Below are positions 10,609-20,673 of a DNA stretch of 64,000 nucleotides, piece after piece. The stretch comes from Phascolarctos cinereus (Eukaryota > Chordata > Mammalia > Diprotodontia > Phascolarctidae). Below the pieces are notes generated by a model. That model did not search any database. It was not told the origin of the DNA and was given only the letters and a program-made list of their open reading frames with translations. Position numbers and translations under genes: made by a program. The stretch is from the NCBI RefSeq assembly GCF_002099425.1, contig NW_018344262.1:322501-386500 (forward strand), given 5' to 3'. Position 1 is the stretch's first letter. Each line of letters opens with the position of its first letter.

Positions 10609-11444
10609 CTAGAGAAAGAAGGGAGAAAAGCAAGGGATGGAGTCAGCAGGGACTGAGGTGAGGCCAACAGGGGAGTCAAGAGATCTTGAGGTGTGAAGAG
10701 ACTGACTGCCTCTCATCTCTCACTCGGGCCCCCATCAATCAGTCCAATGGGGGAGAGGCATCAGGACTTCCAGGGAGAGACATGCTCTCAGCCTCCCAAC
10801 CACCCAGAAAAAAATTCCTTCCTTCCTTCCTTCCTTCCTCCATCCCTCCTTCCTTCCTTCCTCCATCCCTCCTTCCTTCTCTTCTCCCTTTCTTCCTTCT
10901 TTTCCTCCCTCTTCCTTCCTTTCTTCTTTCCTTCCTTCCCTCTTTTCTTTCTTTCTTCCTTTCTTTTTCTATTGTATCTCCTTCCCTTCCTTTTTTCTTT
11001 CCAACACTATGCAAATGCACATAAAATTCCTCATCTCTCACTCTTTTTCCCCACTTTTTTCTTTCCTTCTCTTTTACAAATTGCTTTTCCATTCTCATTT
11101 CTATAGCTTGGCCACACCTTAACATTAGGGCGGCTCTGCCAAAGCCATAGTCATTTCTGCTTTCTGGCACTTCCTCTCACTTTCATAAACTTTCGGACAT
11201 CTGGAGCAAGCACCAGGCTTCAGTTGGGGTTCAGCTGCACAAGGCAGGAGCAGGTGGGAACTCAGCCCAGCCAATCATCTTGGAGAAACCTATTGTAACC
11301 AATCATTCTTGCTAAGTGAGTACTAAGGTCTATTGTGTCTGCCTGGTGAAGGAGTGAGAGAGCCCCCCCAAATTCTGTCCCCTCTCAATCGAGCATCACC
11401 TTAGGCCCATCTCTGTTTCCAGGCTGCTCCTGGAGCTGCCTTAC
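10609..11444 (-). other. OPN1LW intron 2
   Basis: An 836-bp intron. Apart from a polypyrimidine repeat, the stretch 11100-11440 holds no repeat I recognise. Confidence 0.9.
10812..10980. repeat. CTTC/TTCC polypyrimidine repeat
   Basis: About 170 bases of CTTC, TTCC and CTCC units, that is GGAA/GAAG on the opsin transcript strand. Frames such as poly-FLPSFLPS here are spurious. Confidence 0.95.
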
Positions 11445-11741
11445 CACATAGAGAGACAGTGTAGCCCTCCAGGACACACAGCGGGTGGCCCAGGATGAAG
11501 TAGCCATAGATCTGGTTGATGACACTGATAGTGCTAGCAATGATGGTCTCTCCCAGGTCAGCCACAGCCAAGTTCACCAGGATCCAGTTCAGGGGGTGGC
11601 GCAATTTCTTGAACTTCATGGTTGCCACCAGCACCAGCCCATTGGTGAAGATTGATGCGATGACCACAAAGACCATCCAGAGGCTTGTGAGATTGTATAC
11701 CCAGCGTGGGGCGATGTGATAATTGGGACCTTCAAATGGGC
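11445..11741 (-). CDS. OPN1LW: OPN1LW exon 2
   Basis: The exon is 297 bases, the standard length. In the opsin frame it starts [19 protein letters not shown] and continues through helices 1, 2 and most of 3, ending [13 protein letters not shown]. The glutamate in VLEGY is the Schiff-base counterion. The acceptor is CTATAG with the phase-1 junction GC/CCA, and the donor is G/GTAAGG. The opsin reading frame is open throughout. Read in the frame set by the exon 1 ATG, it would instead stop after about 41 codons. Confidence 0.98.
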
Positions 11742-12407
11742 CTATAGGAGGGGGGCATTGAGTGGTTGATGGGAAAGATTAGAGAGAAAGCAGTCATATA
11801 ATGAAGCCTGGGGTGGGAGCCCCCTTCCAAAAACCAAGTTGTTAGATGAGGCACTTGGAAACCATGTCCAAAAAGAACATTTCCCCCAACCAGAGGAGAA
11901 GCCCCAATAGCTAATGTTGGGCTGCCTTTATGCTACCACCCACCAAGGGGGAAAGGTAATTCATGAAGCCTGGATTGGATTTCTCCTTCCATGACACCAT
12001 TCCTGGGTTCAGAACCTTTCTTCCCTCCACCCTCTGCCCTTCTTGGTCATCTTCCTTGGTGAAGCCTGCCCTGCTCACTAAATCCTTGAGTTTCCCATCT
12101 CTGTCTTTAATGATGTTTCTTTCTGAGCAAGTTTTTCTATGTCTCTGTTCTAGCTTCATGTTTCCCCCATTCAGTGATTCCCCCATTCATTCAGTGATCT
12201 ACCAGTGTCTTCTAGGTGACAGGAGGGGTCCTGTGAGGGTCTACCTGGGTGGACATTTGCTTTGTTGGCCCCTTTTCATTCCCAAATGAGAATGGCCTGA
12301 GCCTTTATCCACTCTACCCATTGATGTCCAGCCCACTGGCCTGGGGCGGGAAGGGCAATGTGCCCTGTTCACCGGTGACCTCTCTAACATCTTGGGCACA
12401 CACTCAC
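11742..12407 (-). other. OPN1LW intron 1
   Basis: A 666-bp intron with correct GT and AG ends. I see no repeat copy in it. Frames such as the one with SFHDTIPGFRTFLPS are not recognised as protein. Confidence 0.85.
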
Positions 12408-12515
12408 CCCTTGTGTTGTTGCTGTTGGTATAAACAAAAAGGCTTGCCCGAGTAGTCTCCTCGCTCTCGTCCGCCGCCAAGCCAAGAACCCTGCAGGGTC
12501 CCCTGCCTGTGTCAT
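12408..12515 (-). CDS. OPN1LW: OPN1LW exon 1, coding part, with a 1-base deficit
   Basis: The conserved start reads MTQAGDPAGFLAWRR, the typical marsupial LWS N-terminus except that the usual Trp5 is Gly (TGG to GGG). The second half reads (D)ESEETTRASLFVYTNSNNTR in a different frame; it carries the Asn-glycosylation site NNT and joins exon 2 correctly through G/GTGAGT. The two halves meet at a CGGCGG-ACG stretch near 12470, where one more G would restore the frame. The coding part is 108 bases where 109 are expected. No ATG opens the second frame: a stop lies three codons upstream of the ATG position. As read, the protein would end near codon 78, in exon 2. The cause may be a base-calling error in a GC-rich run, a polymorphism, or a real inactivating change. 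Confidence 0.93.
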
Positions 12516-12628
12516 GGCCCCCTTACTTTTTTCCCTTTCCCTACCCTCTCTATGCTCCTCAGCCACTTATCCACAGCTCTTCCTCTGCTCTGAAGCCTTC
12601 CTCCACCCCTCCCCCACCTGCTGTCTGT
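12516..12628 (-). other. OPN1LW: OPN1LW 5' untranslated region (inferred)
   Basis: This is the stretch between the exon 1 ATG and a point about 25-30 bases downstream of the TATA box. It is purine-rich on the transcript strand. The start site is inferred from TATA spacing only. Confidence 0.6.
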
Positions 12629-12652
12629 CCTGGTGGTAGCCCAGTCACTGGG

Positions 12653-12659
12653 TTTTATA
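12653..12659 (-). promoter_or_regulatory. OPN1LW TATA box
   Basis: TATAAAA stands about 140 bases upstream of the ATG on the transcript strand. It is in the context GGTATAAAAC, which resembles the human red-opsin promoter (GGTATAAAGC) as I recall it. Confidence 0.85.
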
Positions 12660-12670
12660 CCAGCCTTACT

Positions 12671-12677
12671 GGATTAG
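12671..12677 (-). promoter_or_regulatory. CRX/OTX-type site in the OPN1LW promoter
   Basis: CTAATCC lies 12 bases upstream of the TATA box on the transcript strand. It is the canonical photoreceptor CRX/OTX2 homeodomain site, at the position expected in mammalian LWS promoters. Confidence 0.75.
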
Positions 12678-12720
12678 CTGTGGCCTTCCTCACCTTCCAA
12701 GCTCCCCAAATGCTTAAACT

Positions 12721-12738
12721 TCTGATCTCTTAATTGGG
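12721..12738 (-). promoter_or_regulatory. Conserved LWS upstream promoter block
   Basis: CCAATTAAGAGATCAGA on the transcript strand, about 65-80 bases upstream of the TATA box. It matches a block I recall from the human red/green opsin promoter. AATTAA suits a retinal homeodomain factor. The trailing TTTAAGCATTTGGGGAGCTT also resembles the human promoter. Confidence 0.65.
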
Positions 12739-12739
12739 C

Positions 12740-13390
12740 CAGGGGCTTAAGCCTCTCCATCCCCGTCTCCCCCCCACACCCCATTGGACTACCCAAGGAA
12801 AATCATAATCATTTTTTCCATCCATTTGCATTGGACAAGCTTGGAGAAGAGAGGAATAGGGAAGAGAGGACTGTGAGGTGAGGAAGCCCTGGCCAGGCCC
12901 TGCAGCATCCTCCTGGTTTCCTTCTTCCAAGGGCAGGACCTGGAGTGGTTGAACTGCCTTGCTCTCCTGGAGCTCTCCAGCCCTGAGGGCCTGTGGTGGT
13001 TCTTCAGATTGGGTGGGGCAGATGCTCTCTCCTCTTTTAACCCTAACCCTAATTCCATTTCTATCAAATCCACTGTCCATCTCTAAAGACACTTCTCTGA
13101 CACTAGAATCTGAGCAGGGGTGAGGCCAGGACATTGGGCCAAGTACTGAATCCATGGGTTCAGGTGGCAGCCAGCTGCTCTCCCTCCCCCTGTGCTCCCT
13201 CCTGCCCCCTCCTCTAGGTTGTCCAGCTCAGATCCTACTTCTGGTTGCGGGAGGCCTCCTTTTTCCTCTCCCACTCAGATGGTCTCTCCTTCCATGTCAG
13301 AGCCCTCAGGATGGCTCTTGGTGGCTTAGGATCCCCCAGTATAAAGGCCCACACAAAATCTTCCCTCTTGACATTTCCCTCTCTTCTCCC
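12740..13390. other. Proximal upstream region of OPN1LW
   Basis: Apparently unique sequence with no repeat recognised. It contains a short TAACCCTAACCCTAA at about 13037 that resembles telomere repeat but is only two to three units. Regulatory DNA may lie here, but I cannot point to a site. Confidence 0.6.
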
Positions 13391-13398
13391 CATTAAGA

Positions 13399-13566
13399 CA
13401 GGGAGGGAGGGAGGGAGGAAGGAAGGAAGGAAGGAAGGAAGGAAGGAAGGAAGGAAGGAAGGAAGGAAGGAAGGGAGGGAGGGAGGGAGGGAGGGAGGGA
13501 GGGAAGGGAGGGAGGGAAGGAAGGAAGGAAGGAAGGAAGGAAAGAAAGGGAAGGGAAGGAAGGAAG
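13399..13566. repeat. GGAA/GGGA microsatellite
   Basis: About 165 bases of GGAA and GGGA units on the plus strand, about 750 bases upstream of the OPN1LW TATA box. GGAA runs can bind ETS factors; no function is shown here. Confidence 0.95.
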
Positions 13567-13764
13567 ATCAATAAAACATTTAAAAATACATAGAAGAAAA
13601 TAAAAAGTTCCAAATAGAATACAAACAGGGCAATTTTGTTATTACCTTGTTAAATTTAATATATACTTAAAAAATAAATTGTACACAAAAGAGGTTCAGT
13701 TTTATGTACAATCTTCTTTTTTGTTCTTTGTAATTTAAAATGTTTGTTGATGAACTTTGATTAT

Positions 13765-13985
13765 CAGTTCTGTCCTACTCTTCATGACCCTGTGGACATA
13801 GCACACCAATGCTGGCCATGGGGTTTTCTTGGCAAAGATACTAGAGTGATTTGCCATTTCCTTCTCCAGTGGAGTAAGGCAAACAGGGTTAAGTGACTTG
13901 CCCAGGATCACACAGCTAGTAAGTGCCTGAAGCTGGATTTGAACTTAGGTCTTCTGACTCCATCTACTGAGCCACCTAGCTGCCT
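13765..13985 (-). mobile_element. tRNA-derived marsupial SINE (long form), antisense
   Basis: GGGGTTTTCTTGGCAAAGATAC, CCATTTCCTTCTCCAGTGG and CACACAGCTAGTAAGTGCCT, ending CCACCTAGCTGCC. Confidence 0.85.
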
Positions 13986-14099
13986 TTGTTGATGATTAAG
14001 TTTATAATTTTAAAAAATAAAAAATAAAATAAAAACCTTACCCCCCAGCAAAACTCTCTCCTTCCCTTCACTGGCAAACACAGGGTCACAAAGTCCTAC

Positions 14100-14340
14100 T
14101 TAGAAGGGATAGGGCATGGGAGGGCAGGGGAGCCTCCTTAGAGGTCACCTAGTCCAACCGCTCAACTTGCATGTAGTTCTACTCTAGCACACCTGGGTTC
14201 AAATTCTGATGCTCTGGCACTTACTACCTGAATAAGTAAGTACTTACTCAGTACTTACTACCTCCTCTGGGCTTCAGTTCCTTCCTACATGAGGTGATTA
14301 GAAGGGCTTCATTTTGTAACCCTCTGCAATCTGGCTTCCC
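14100..14340 (+). mobile_element. Degenerate SINE
   Basis: GGGTTCAAATTCTGATGCTCTGGCACTTACTACCTG with a small internal AAGTACTTACTCAGTACTTACTACC duplication. Old. Confidence 0.5.
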
Positions 14341-14589
14341 TTGTTAGCACTCAGTGAAGCCGGCCCCTCCCAGGTCCCCAAATGCAGTGCTGGTGCTCCT
14401 TCCTCAGACCTCACTCCCTTTCACCTGCTGCATTGGCCCTACTGAATGGCCCCTCCTGGAAACTCTCTCTTGGCTCAGCAGCTGCTTCTCATGTGACCTG
14501 GGGGAACTTGGGGCTCCCCCTTACTAGATTCCCCCCATTAAAATGATGGAGCTGGGATAGATAGCCTCCAAAGCACCATTCCAACTTCT

Positions 14590-15480
14590 CATTCTGTGAG
14601 CTCCGATCTCCTCTTCACGTCCCCAGCCCCCAGATGCTGCTGTTCCCCCAAGGCTCTGGTCTTGGTTCTCTTGGTCTTCTCTCTCTCCCTCTGCAGTCTC
14701 ATCAACCCTATTGGATTGCCCTGTCACCTGTCTGAAACTGACTGCCCAGTGTACCTCTCAATCACTGACCTTTCAGGCTCAGCTCCAGCCTAGAACCTCC
14801 AAGGCTTGGAAGAAGGCTTTCTATGAATACGCTTCTTTCACCTTAAACTCAAGGGGTCCAAGATGGAGCTCATCGCTAGACAGGACAACCAAAACTTTGT
14901 CCCAGCTGAAATGCTGACAGGCTGACAGGATAGAACTGAATTGTCCACAAGAGTAATTCATTCAAATAAGAAGAATATAGGATTAGGGTTAGGGATAGGA
15001 GCCTAAACAGAGGTCCCACTTCTCTCCCTTGCTGCATCTCCCCAGTCTAGTTCCACCTGGCTCCCATCTCAGGGGGTCTCCAGCCATGGACCTGTGTCCC
15101 TGGAGCCTCAGCCTTCTCAGACATGAGGTGGTGTCCCTGGATCTTTTTCCCTACAGGACCTTGTGGCTCAAGGTTTGAAATCTCTTCCCCTTCCCACTAG
15201 CACATCCTTAGTTAAATCTGTCCAGGGGGCTCGAATTGCTAGTGACCCTCTGTTCCACTCCATATACCCCATAATGGCTTGCCTTCCCAGCCATCTCATT
15301 TCTGTCAGCAGCATGACCACCCTTTCAGACCCCCATGTTATAAATTTTGGAGTCATTTCAGAATTCTTTCTACCTCTTGAAACCCTTGAGCCAGTCTGGC
15401 ATCAAATCCTATTGATTTGTTTTCAGACTATCTCACCTATCCATTCTTTCCTTTCCACCTACCAGATACTACCTTAGAGC
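14590..15480 (+). mobile_element. L2-type LINE, degenerate pieces
   Basis: CTTCTTTCACCTTAAACTCA then AAGATGGAGCTCATC, and further on CCCATGTTATAAATTTTGGAGTCATTT, follow the RT-distal L2 order. There are many gaps. Confidence 0.5.
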
Positions 15481-15830
15481 ACATCATCATCTCTCACTGG
15501 GACTCAATGTACTAGCCTCCTAACTGGCCTCCCTGCATCATCTCTCTTCTCTCTAGTCCATCTTAGTGAGACTGCCAGAAGAATCTTACTGGGCATGGGT
15601 GTGGCCATGTCATACTCAAGTTCAGGAGTCTTCTTTCTGGTATTCAAGGCCCCTACCTACCTAACCAGTCATATTTCCCACAGCTCTGCTCTATGGAGCC
15701 TCCTTTCCAATGACACCAGTTTCCTTAGGTTTCTTGGACACACCACATTCATTCTTGCCTCTGCCCTTTTGAACATGCTGCCCTCCCCACCTGTAATGAC
15801 CTGCTCCCTCCTCCCAGACTACTGAGGTCA
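15481..15830 (+). mobile_element. L2-type LINE 3' part
   Basis: CCTCCTAACTGGCCTCCCTG, CTGGTATTCAAGGCCCC and TTGCCTCTGCCCTTTTGAACATGCT are standard L2 landmarks in order. Confidence 0.75.
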
Positions 15831-15999
15831 GTTTTCAGGAACAGAATCAAGTGCCATCAAATTTAATGCAACAAGCATATATAAAGCAACTACATGTGCC
15901 AACCAAAAGCATGAGTTGGCCAGTGAACCCCAAGGGGGAAGTGTTACAAGAAACACTAAGAAGGAGAGAGAGGTACATACATATACACATACATGATGG

Positions 16000-16905
16000 A
16001 TAGATAGATGGCTATCAGTGATGTTAAGATCTTTCCTTTTTTTTTCTTCTTTTTTTTTTTTAGGCAATTGGAGTTAAGTGACTTGCCCAGGGTCACACAG
16101 CTAGTAAGTGTCAAGTGTTTGGTCTGAGGCCGGATTTGAACTCAGGTTCTCCTGACTTCAGGGCCAGTACTCTATCCACTGCACCACCTAGCTGCCCCTA
16201 AGATCTTTCTTGGACAGTTCTTTTGTATATTCTTGCCACTTCTTCTTAATCTCTTCTGCTTCTGTTAAATCTCTACCACTTTTGTCTTTTATCATGTCCA
16301 TTTTTGTAGGAAACATTCCCCTGATATCTCTAATTTTTTTGAGGAGCCCTCTTGTCTTTCCTATTCTATCGTTTCCTTCTATTTCTTTGCATTGTTCATT
16401 TAAGAAAACCTTATCTCTGCTTGCTGGAATTCTGGATTCAATTGGGTATATTCTTCCCTTTCTCCTTTCCCTTTTCCTTTCCTTCTTTCCTTAGCTATTT
16501 GTAAGGCCTCATCAGATAGCCATTTCACTTTCTTGCTTTTCTTTTTCTTTGAAATGTTTTTTGTTGCTGCCTTCTGTATAATACTGCAAACCTCTATCCA
16601 TAGTTCTTCAGGTACTCTCTCTACCAGATCTAATCCCTTAAATCTATTCACCACTTCCACTTCATATTCATAAAGGATATTATTTAGGTCATACTTATAC
16701 GGTCTGATGGTTTTCCTTACTTTCTTCAATTTAAGTCTGAATTTTGTAATAAGAAGCTCATGATCTGAGCCACAGTCAGATCCAGGTCTTGTTTTAACTG
16801 ACTGTATAGAGCTTCTCCACCTTTGGCTGCAAAGTATATAATCAAAGTGATTTCTACATGGACCATCTGGTGATGTCCGTGTATAGAATCGCCCTTTGGG
16901 TTATT
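16000..16905 (-). mobile_element. RTE-clade LINE, ORF2 fragment, split by a SINE
   Basis: Minus-strand text reads KKVRKTIRPYKYDLNNIL, ERVPEELWIEVCSIIQKAA and KVKWLSDEALQIAKERR, then DKSGRDLTEAEEIKKKWQEYTKEL after a break. This is the endonuclease-to-RT spacer of RTE-type elements. A SINE interrupts it at 16036-16198 with an 11-base duplication (taagatctttc). Confidence 0.85.
16036..16198 (-). mobile_element. tRNA-derived marsupial SINE, antisense, 11-bp TSD
   Basis: Reads backwards from a T-rich stretch through GGTCACACAGCTAGTAAGTG to CACCACCTAGCTGCCCC. The duplication taagatctttc is at 16025-16035 and 16199-16209. It is inserted in the RTE element. Confidence 0.92.
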
Positions 16906-17431
16906 GAAAAAGTGTTTGCTATGACCAGTGACTTATTTTGACAAATGAGGTAGGGAACTTATCTGTAAGAGATAGTAAAGCTCTGGTGAGGCAAGAGCAA
17001 TGCCTTGATTTGCCCTAGAGAGCCTAATGAAGTGATTCAGACTTCTAACAAAAGAAAAAAATAATAAATTGAATTGAATTAAATCGAACTACATTGAATG
17101 CCTCTGTCATCTGTCTCAGATTGTAAACTTGCAGAGATCTGAGTTTGGGCTCAGAAAACCCACAGTGATCAATATGAGATGTTAGCAGTGACCTTTGCCC
17201 CTAGTAAGGGGACTCTCCAAAGTCTGAGCCAGAATAGAAGCCCTAGTGCCTGGGGGACCTGGAGAGGGTCTAGAAAAAAGGCACAGAAATGATTGGAGGA
17301 TCATCAATCCCACTGTCTAACACAAACAGAAAGAAAATATTGAAGTGGACACTTAATTGACAATCAGGGCTAATGGGAGATCATGACCTGATTTAGTATA
17401 AGGCAGATTAGGGATCTAGAAATTCACTATG

Positions 17432-17432
<1 letters not shown>
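16906..17432. other. No recognised feature
   Basis: I see no gene, SINE or LINE here with confidence. Confidence 0.5.

Positions 17433-17486
<54 letters not shown>
17433..17486. repeat. (TG)27 microsatellite
   Basis: Pure TG dinucleotide run of 54 bases. Confidence 0.97.
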
Positions 17487-17488
<2 letters not shown>

Positions 17489-17769
17489 CTGAGAGCATTT
17501 TAAAGCCTATTTATCTCTTTGGAAAATAAGCTGAATATCATGGAGGGGATAGGAGGGATGCGGGGAGGACAGTGCCTGTCACATAGTAGGTGCTTAATAA
17601 ATACTTATTGATTGGCTGATAAGAGGAAGAAGAGGAGGAGAGGCAGAGATGAGGAAGAAAGGTGACAATGATGCTGAGGAATTCAAAGGCCAGGAAGTGG
17701 ACCAGAAGGGGGACAGTCAGAAGAGTAAGGAAAGCCCCACTCTAGGAATCAGAAACCCTGGCTTCTCAA

Positions 17770-18060
17770 CACCAGCTCTACTGTTGACTTTCTGTATGAC
17801 CTCAGGCAAGCCATTTTCCTGCTCTGGGCCTTAGTTATTCTGTCTTTAAAGTGAAGACAATAATCACAAGGATGAAGTAAATTAATGGAAAATAATAATT
17901 CCTATTTCTTTAGCCTTTAGGGTTTGGAGATATTATGCTTTATAAGTACCCTGGGAGGTCAGGAGGCCAAGGACTGTGATCCCCATTTTACAGATGGGGG
18001 AAATGGAAACCTGGGAAGTGATTTATTCCAGGTCACACAGCAAGAAATAAACCTCTTCAC
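17770..18060. mobile_element. Two MIR-like SINE fragments, opposite strands
   Basis: A sense piece at 17770-17890 (GACCTCAGGCAAGCCATTTTCC) is followed by an antisense piece at 17895-18060 (CCCATTTTACAGATGGGGG, GGTCACACAGC). Confidence 0.6.
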
Positions 18061-18202
18061 CCCACAGGTGGGTACACAGCTTCACAGTTTTTGAAGTACT
18101 TTCCTATCTACAGGAGGAGATCTGGCATAGCAGATAGAGTCAGGAGACATAGGTTCAAATCCTAACTCAAATAATCAATAAACATTTATTGTCTACCATA
18201 TG

Positions 18203-18453
18203 GGCAGCTAGGTGGCGCTGCAATGGATAGAGTACCAGGCCTGGAGTCAGGAAGACCTGAGTTCAAATCCAGCTTCAGACACTTCCTAGCTGTGTGACCC
18301 TAGGCAAGTCATTTAACCCTATTTGCCTCAGTTTCCTCATCTGGAAAATGAGTTGGAGAAGGAAATAGCAAACCATTCCAGTATCTTTGCCAAGAAAACC
18401 ATGAAAGGGATCAACAAAGAGTTAGACACAATTGAAATGACTGAACAACAACA
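18203..18453 (+). mobile_element. tRNA-derived marsupial SINE (long form), 8-bp TSD
   Basis: GGGCAGCTAGGTGGCGCTGC through GTTCAAATCCAGC to CTGAACAACAACA. The duplication accatatg lies at 18195-18202 and 18454-18461, inside the LINE 3' end. Confidence 0.88.
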
Positions 18454-18987
18454 ACCATATGCCAGGCACTATGCTAAGCACTAGGGATACAAAAAGAAGC
18501 AAAAGACAGTCCCTGACTTCAAGGAGTTTACAATGTAATGGAGGAGACAACATGCAAACAAATATATGCAAAGCAAGCTATATACAAGATAAATAAGAAA
18601 TAAAGGGGAAAGGTACTAGAATGAAGAAGGATTAGGGAAGGCTTCCTGTAGAAGGTAGGATTTTACTTGAGACTTAAAGGAAGCCAAGGAGGTCAGTAGT
18701 CTGAGCAAAGGAGGGAAAACATTCCAGACATAGAGGACAGGCAGAAAAAAAGCCCAGAGTCAAGAGGTGAAGTGTCTTGTTAATGGAACAGCCAGGAAGC
18801 TGGCGTCACTGGATCAAAGAGTATGTTTCAGGGATTAAAGTGTCAGATTAGAAAGACAGGAGGGGGCTAGCTTATGAAGGGCTTTGAATGCCAAACAGAG
18901 CATCTTGTATTTGATCTTGAAGGCCATAAGGAATCATTGGAGTTTATTGAGTAGGAGGGTGACATGAGCTTTAAGAAAATCACTTTG

Positions 18988-19151
18988 CGGGGCAGCTAGA
19001 TGGTGCAGTGGATAGAGCACCAGCCCTGGAGTCAGGGGGACCTGAGTTCAAATCCAGTCTCAGTCTAGAGACTTGACACTTACTAGCTGTGTGACCCTGG
19101 GCAAGTCACTTAACCTCAATTGCCTTGCCAAAAACAAACAAACAAACAAAA
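18988..19151 (+). mobile_element. tRNA-derived marsupial SINE, 15-bp TSD
   Basis: GGGGCAGCTAGATGGTGCAG through GAGTTCAAATCCAG to a (CAAA)n tail. A perfect duplication, aagaaaatcactttg, lies at 18973-18987 and 19152-19166, inside the antisense LINE. Confidence 0.93.
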
Positions 19152-20627
19152 AAGAAAATCACTTTGGTGACTGAATGGAGGATGGATTGGAGCGGGGAGA
19201 GAAGAGCTAAGATGGGCAGACCTCCCTGCAAGCTATTGCAGTAATCAAGGCATGAGATGATGAGGGCCCGCACCATAGCAGTGGTAGTGGAGGGGGGGGG
19301 CAGTATTGGAAAGATATTGCAAAGATTAAATCAATTGGCCTTGGCAACAGATTGAATATGGGCTAGGTGAGAGAGAGTGAGGAGTCCAGGATAACACTTA
19401 GGTTGTGAGCCTGATGGACTATGAGAATGCCTTCTATAGTAATAGGGAAGGTAGGAGGCAGGGAGGGTTTGAGAAAAAGATAATGACTTCAGTTTTGGAC
19501 ATATTGAGCTTAAGGTGTCTCCTGGACATCCAATTCAAGATGTCTGAAAGGCAGTTGGAATGTGAGACTGGAAATCAACGAGAGTTTAAGGCAGGATAGG
19601 TAGATTTGAGAATCATCAGCATAGAGACTGTCATTAAATCCATGGGAGTTGATGAGATCACCAAGGGAAGTAGTCTAGAGGGAGAAGAGAAAAGGGCTCA
19701 GGATAGAATCCTGAGGGACACCTACAGCCAGAGGTTATGATCTGGATGAGAGGGTGTGATCTGGATTCAACAAAGGAGACAGACAAAGAGTGGTCAGAAA
19801 TGTAGGAGGAAAACCAGGAGAAAGTAATGTCCTGAAAACCTAAAGAGAAGAGAGTATCAAGGAGGAAAGAGTGATCACTAGTGTCAAAGGCTGCAGAGAG
19901 GTCAAGGAGAATGAGGACTGAGAAAAAGGCATTAGATTCGGCAACTAAAAGATCATTGGTAACTTTGGAGAGAGCAGTTTTGGTGGAATGATGATGTTGG
20001 AAGCTAGAGAGTAAAGGAGAGAAAGTGGCCCATCTCGTCTTCTCCAATAGATTACTCCTTCTGTCATTCCCCACTGTCACATATCTTCAATCTCTCTCTG
20101 TCTACTGGCCATTTCCTTACTGCCTACGAACTTCCCCATGTTTCCCCAGTACTTAAAAAAAACTCTCATTATATTCCTATATATCTCCTCCCTTTTGTGC
20201 CTAAACTCCTAGAGAAAGCCACCTACAATTGGTGCTTCCATTGCCTTCCCTCTCACTCCCTTAACTCTGTGCAGTCTGGCTTCCTATCTCATTACTTAAC
20301 CAAAAATACTCTCTTCAAAGTTACTAACAATCTTTTCATTGCCAGATCTCAAAGCCTTTTCTCAGTTCTCATCTTTTATTACCTCTGTAGCCTCTGACAC
20401 TATCTATCGCTCTTTTCTCCCGGATACTCTCTTCTCTCTAGGGTTTCATGACATTTCTCTCTGCTGGTTCTTTGACCTTTCTGGGTACTCCTCAGTGTCC
20501 TTTGTTGGATTTTTATCAATGCATGTCCCACAGAGCTCCATCTTGGGCCCTCTTCTCTTCTCCCTCTATACTATTCACATGGTGATCTCATAAACTCCTA
20601 TGGATTCAACTATTATCTGTATGCAGA

Positions 20628-20629
<2 letters not shown>

Positions 20630-20671
<42 letters not shown>
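20630..20671. repeat. (GT)n microsatellite
   Basis: Pure GT run of about 42 bases at the left junction of the RTE insertion. Confidence 0.95.

Positions 20672-20673
<2 letters not shown>

Larger units (their letters stand above)
18168..20035 (-). mobile_element. L2/CR1-type LINE, 3' half, antisense
   Basis: The minus strand reads an RT domain: [38 protein letters not shown] and FSWFSSYISDHSLSVSF, then the C-terminal part and a 3' end near 18168. Two SINEs are inserted (18203-18453 and 18988-19151). It abuts an oppositely oriented copy at about 20040. Confidence 0.88.

Noticed and set aside
10686-11170. Open frames of FLPSFLPS and KERKKERKEGR type
   Set aside because: They read the CTTC/GAAG repeat of opsin intron 2.
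12241-12480. Possible alternative opsin start in the frame of ESEETTRAS
   Set aside because: The codon at 12478-12480 is TTG, not ATG, and a stop lies a few codons upstream of the normal ATG position in this frame.
13030-13060. Telomere-like CCCTAA repeat
   Set aside because: Only two to three units in otherwise unique sequence; too short to be an interstitial telomere block.
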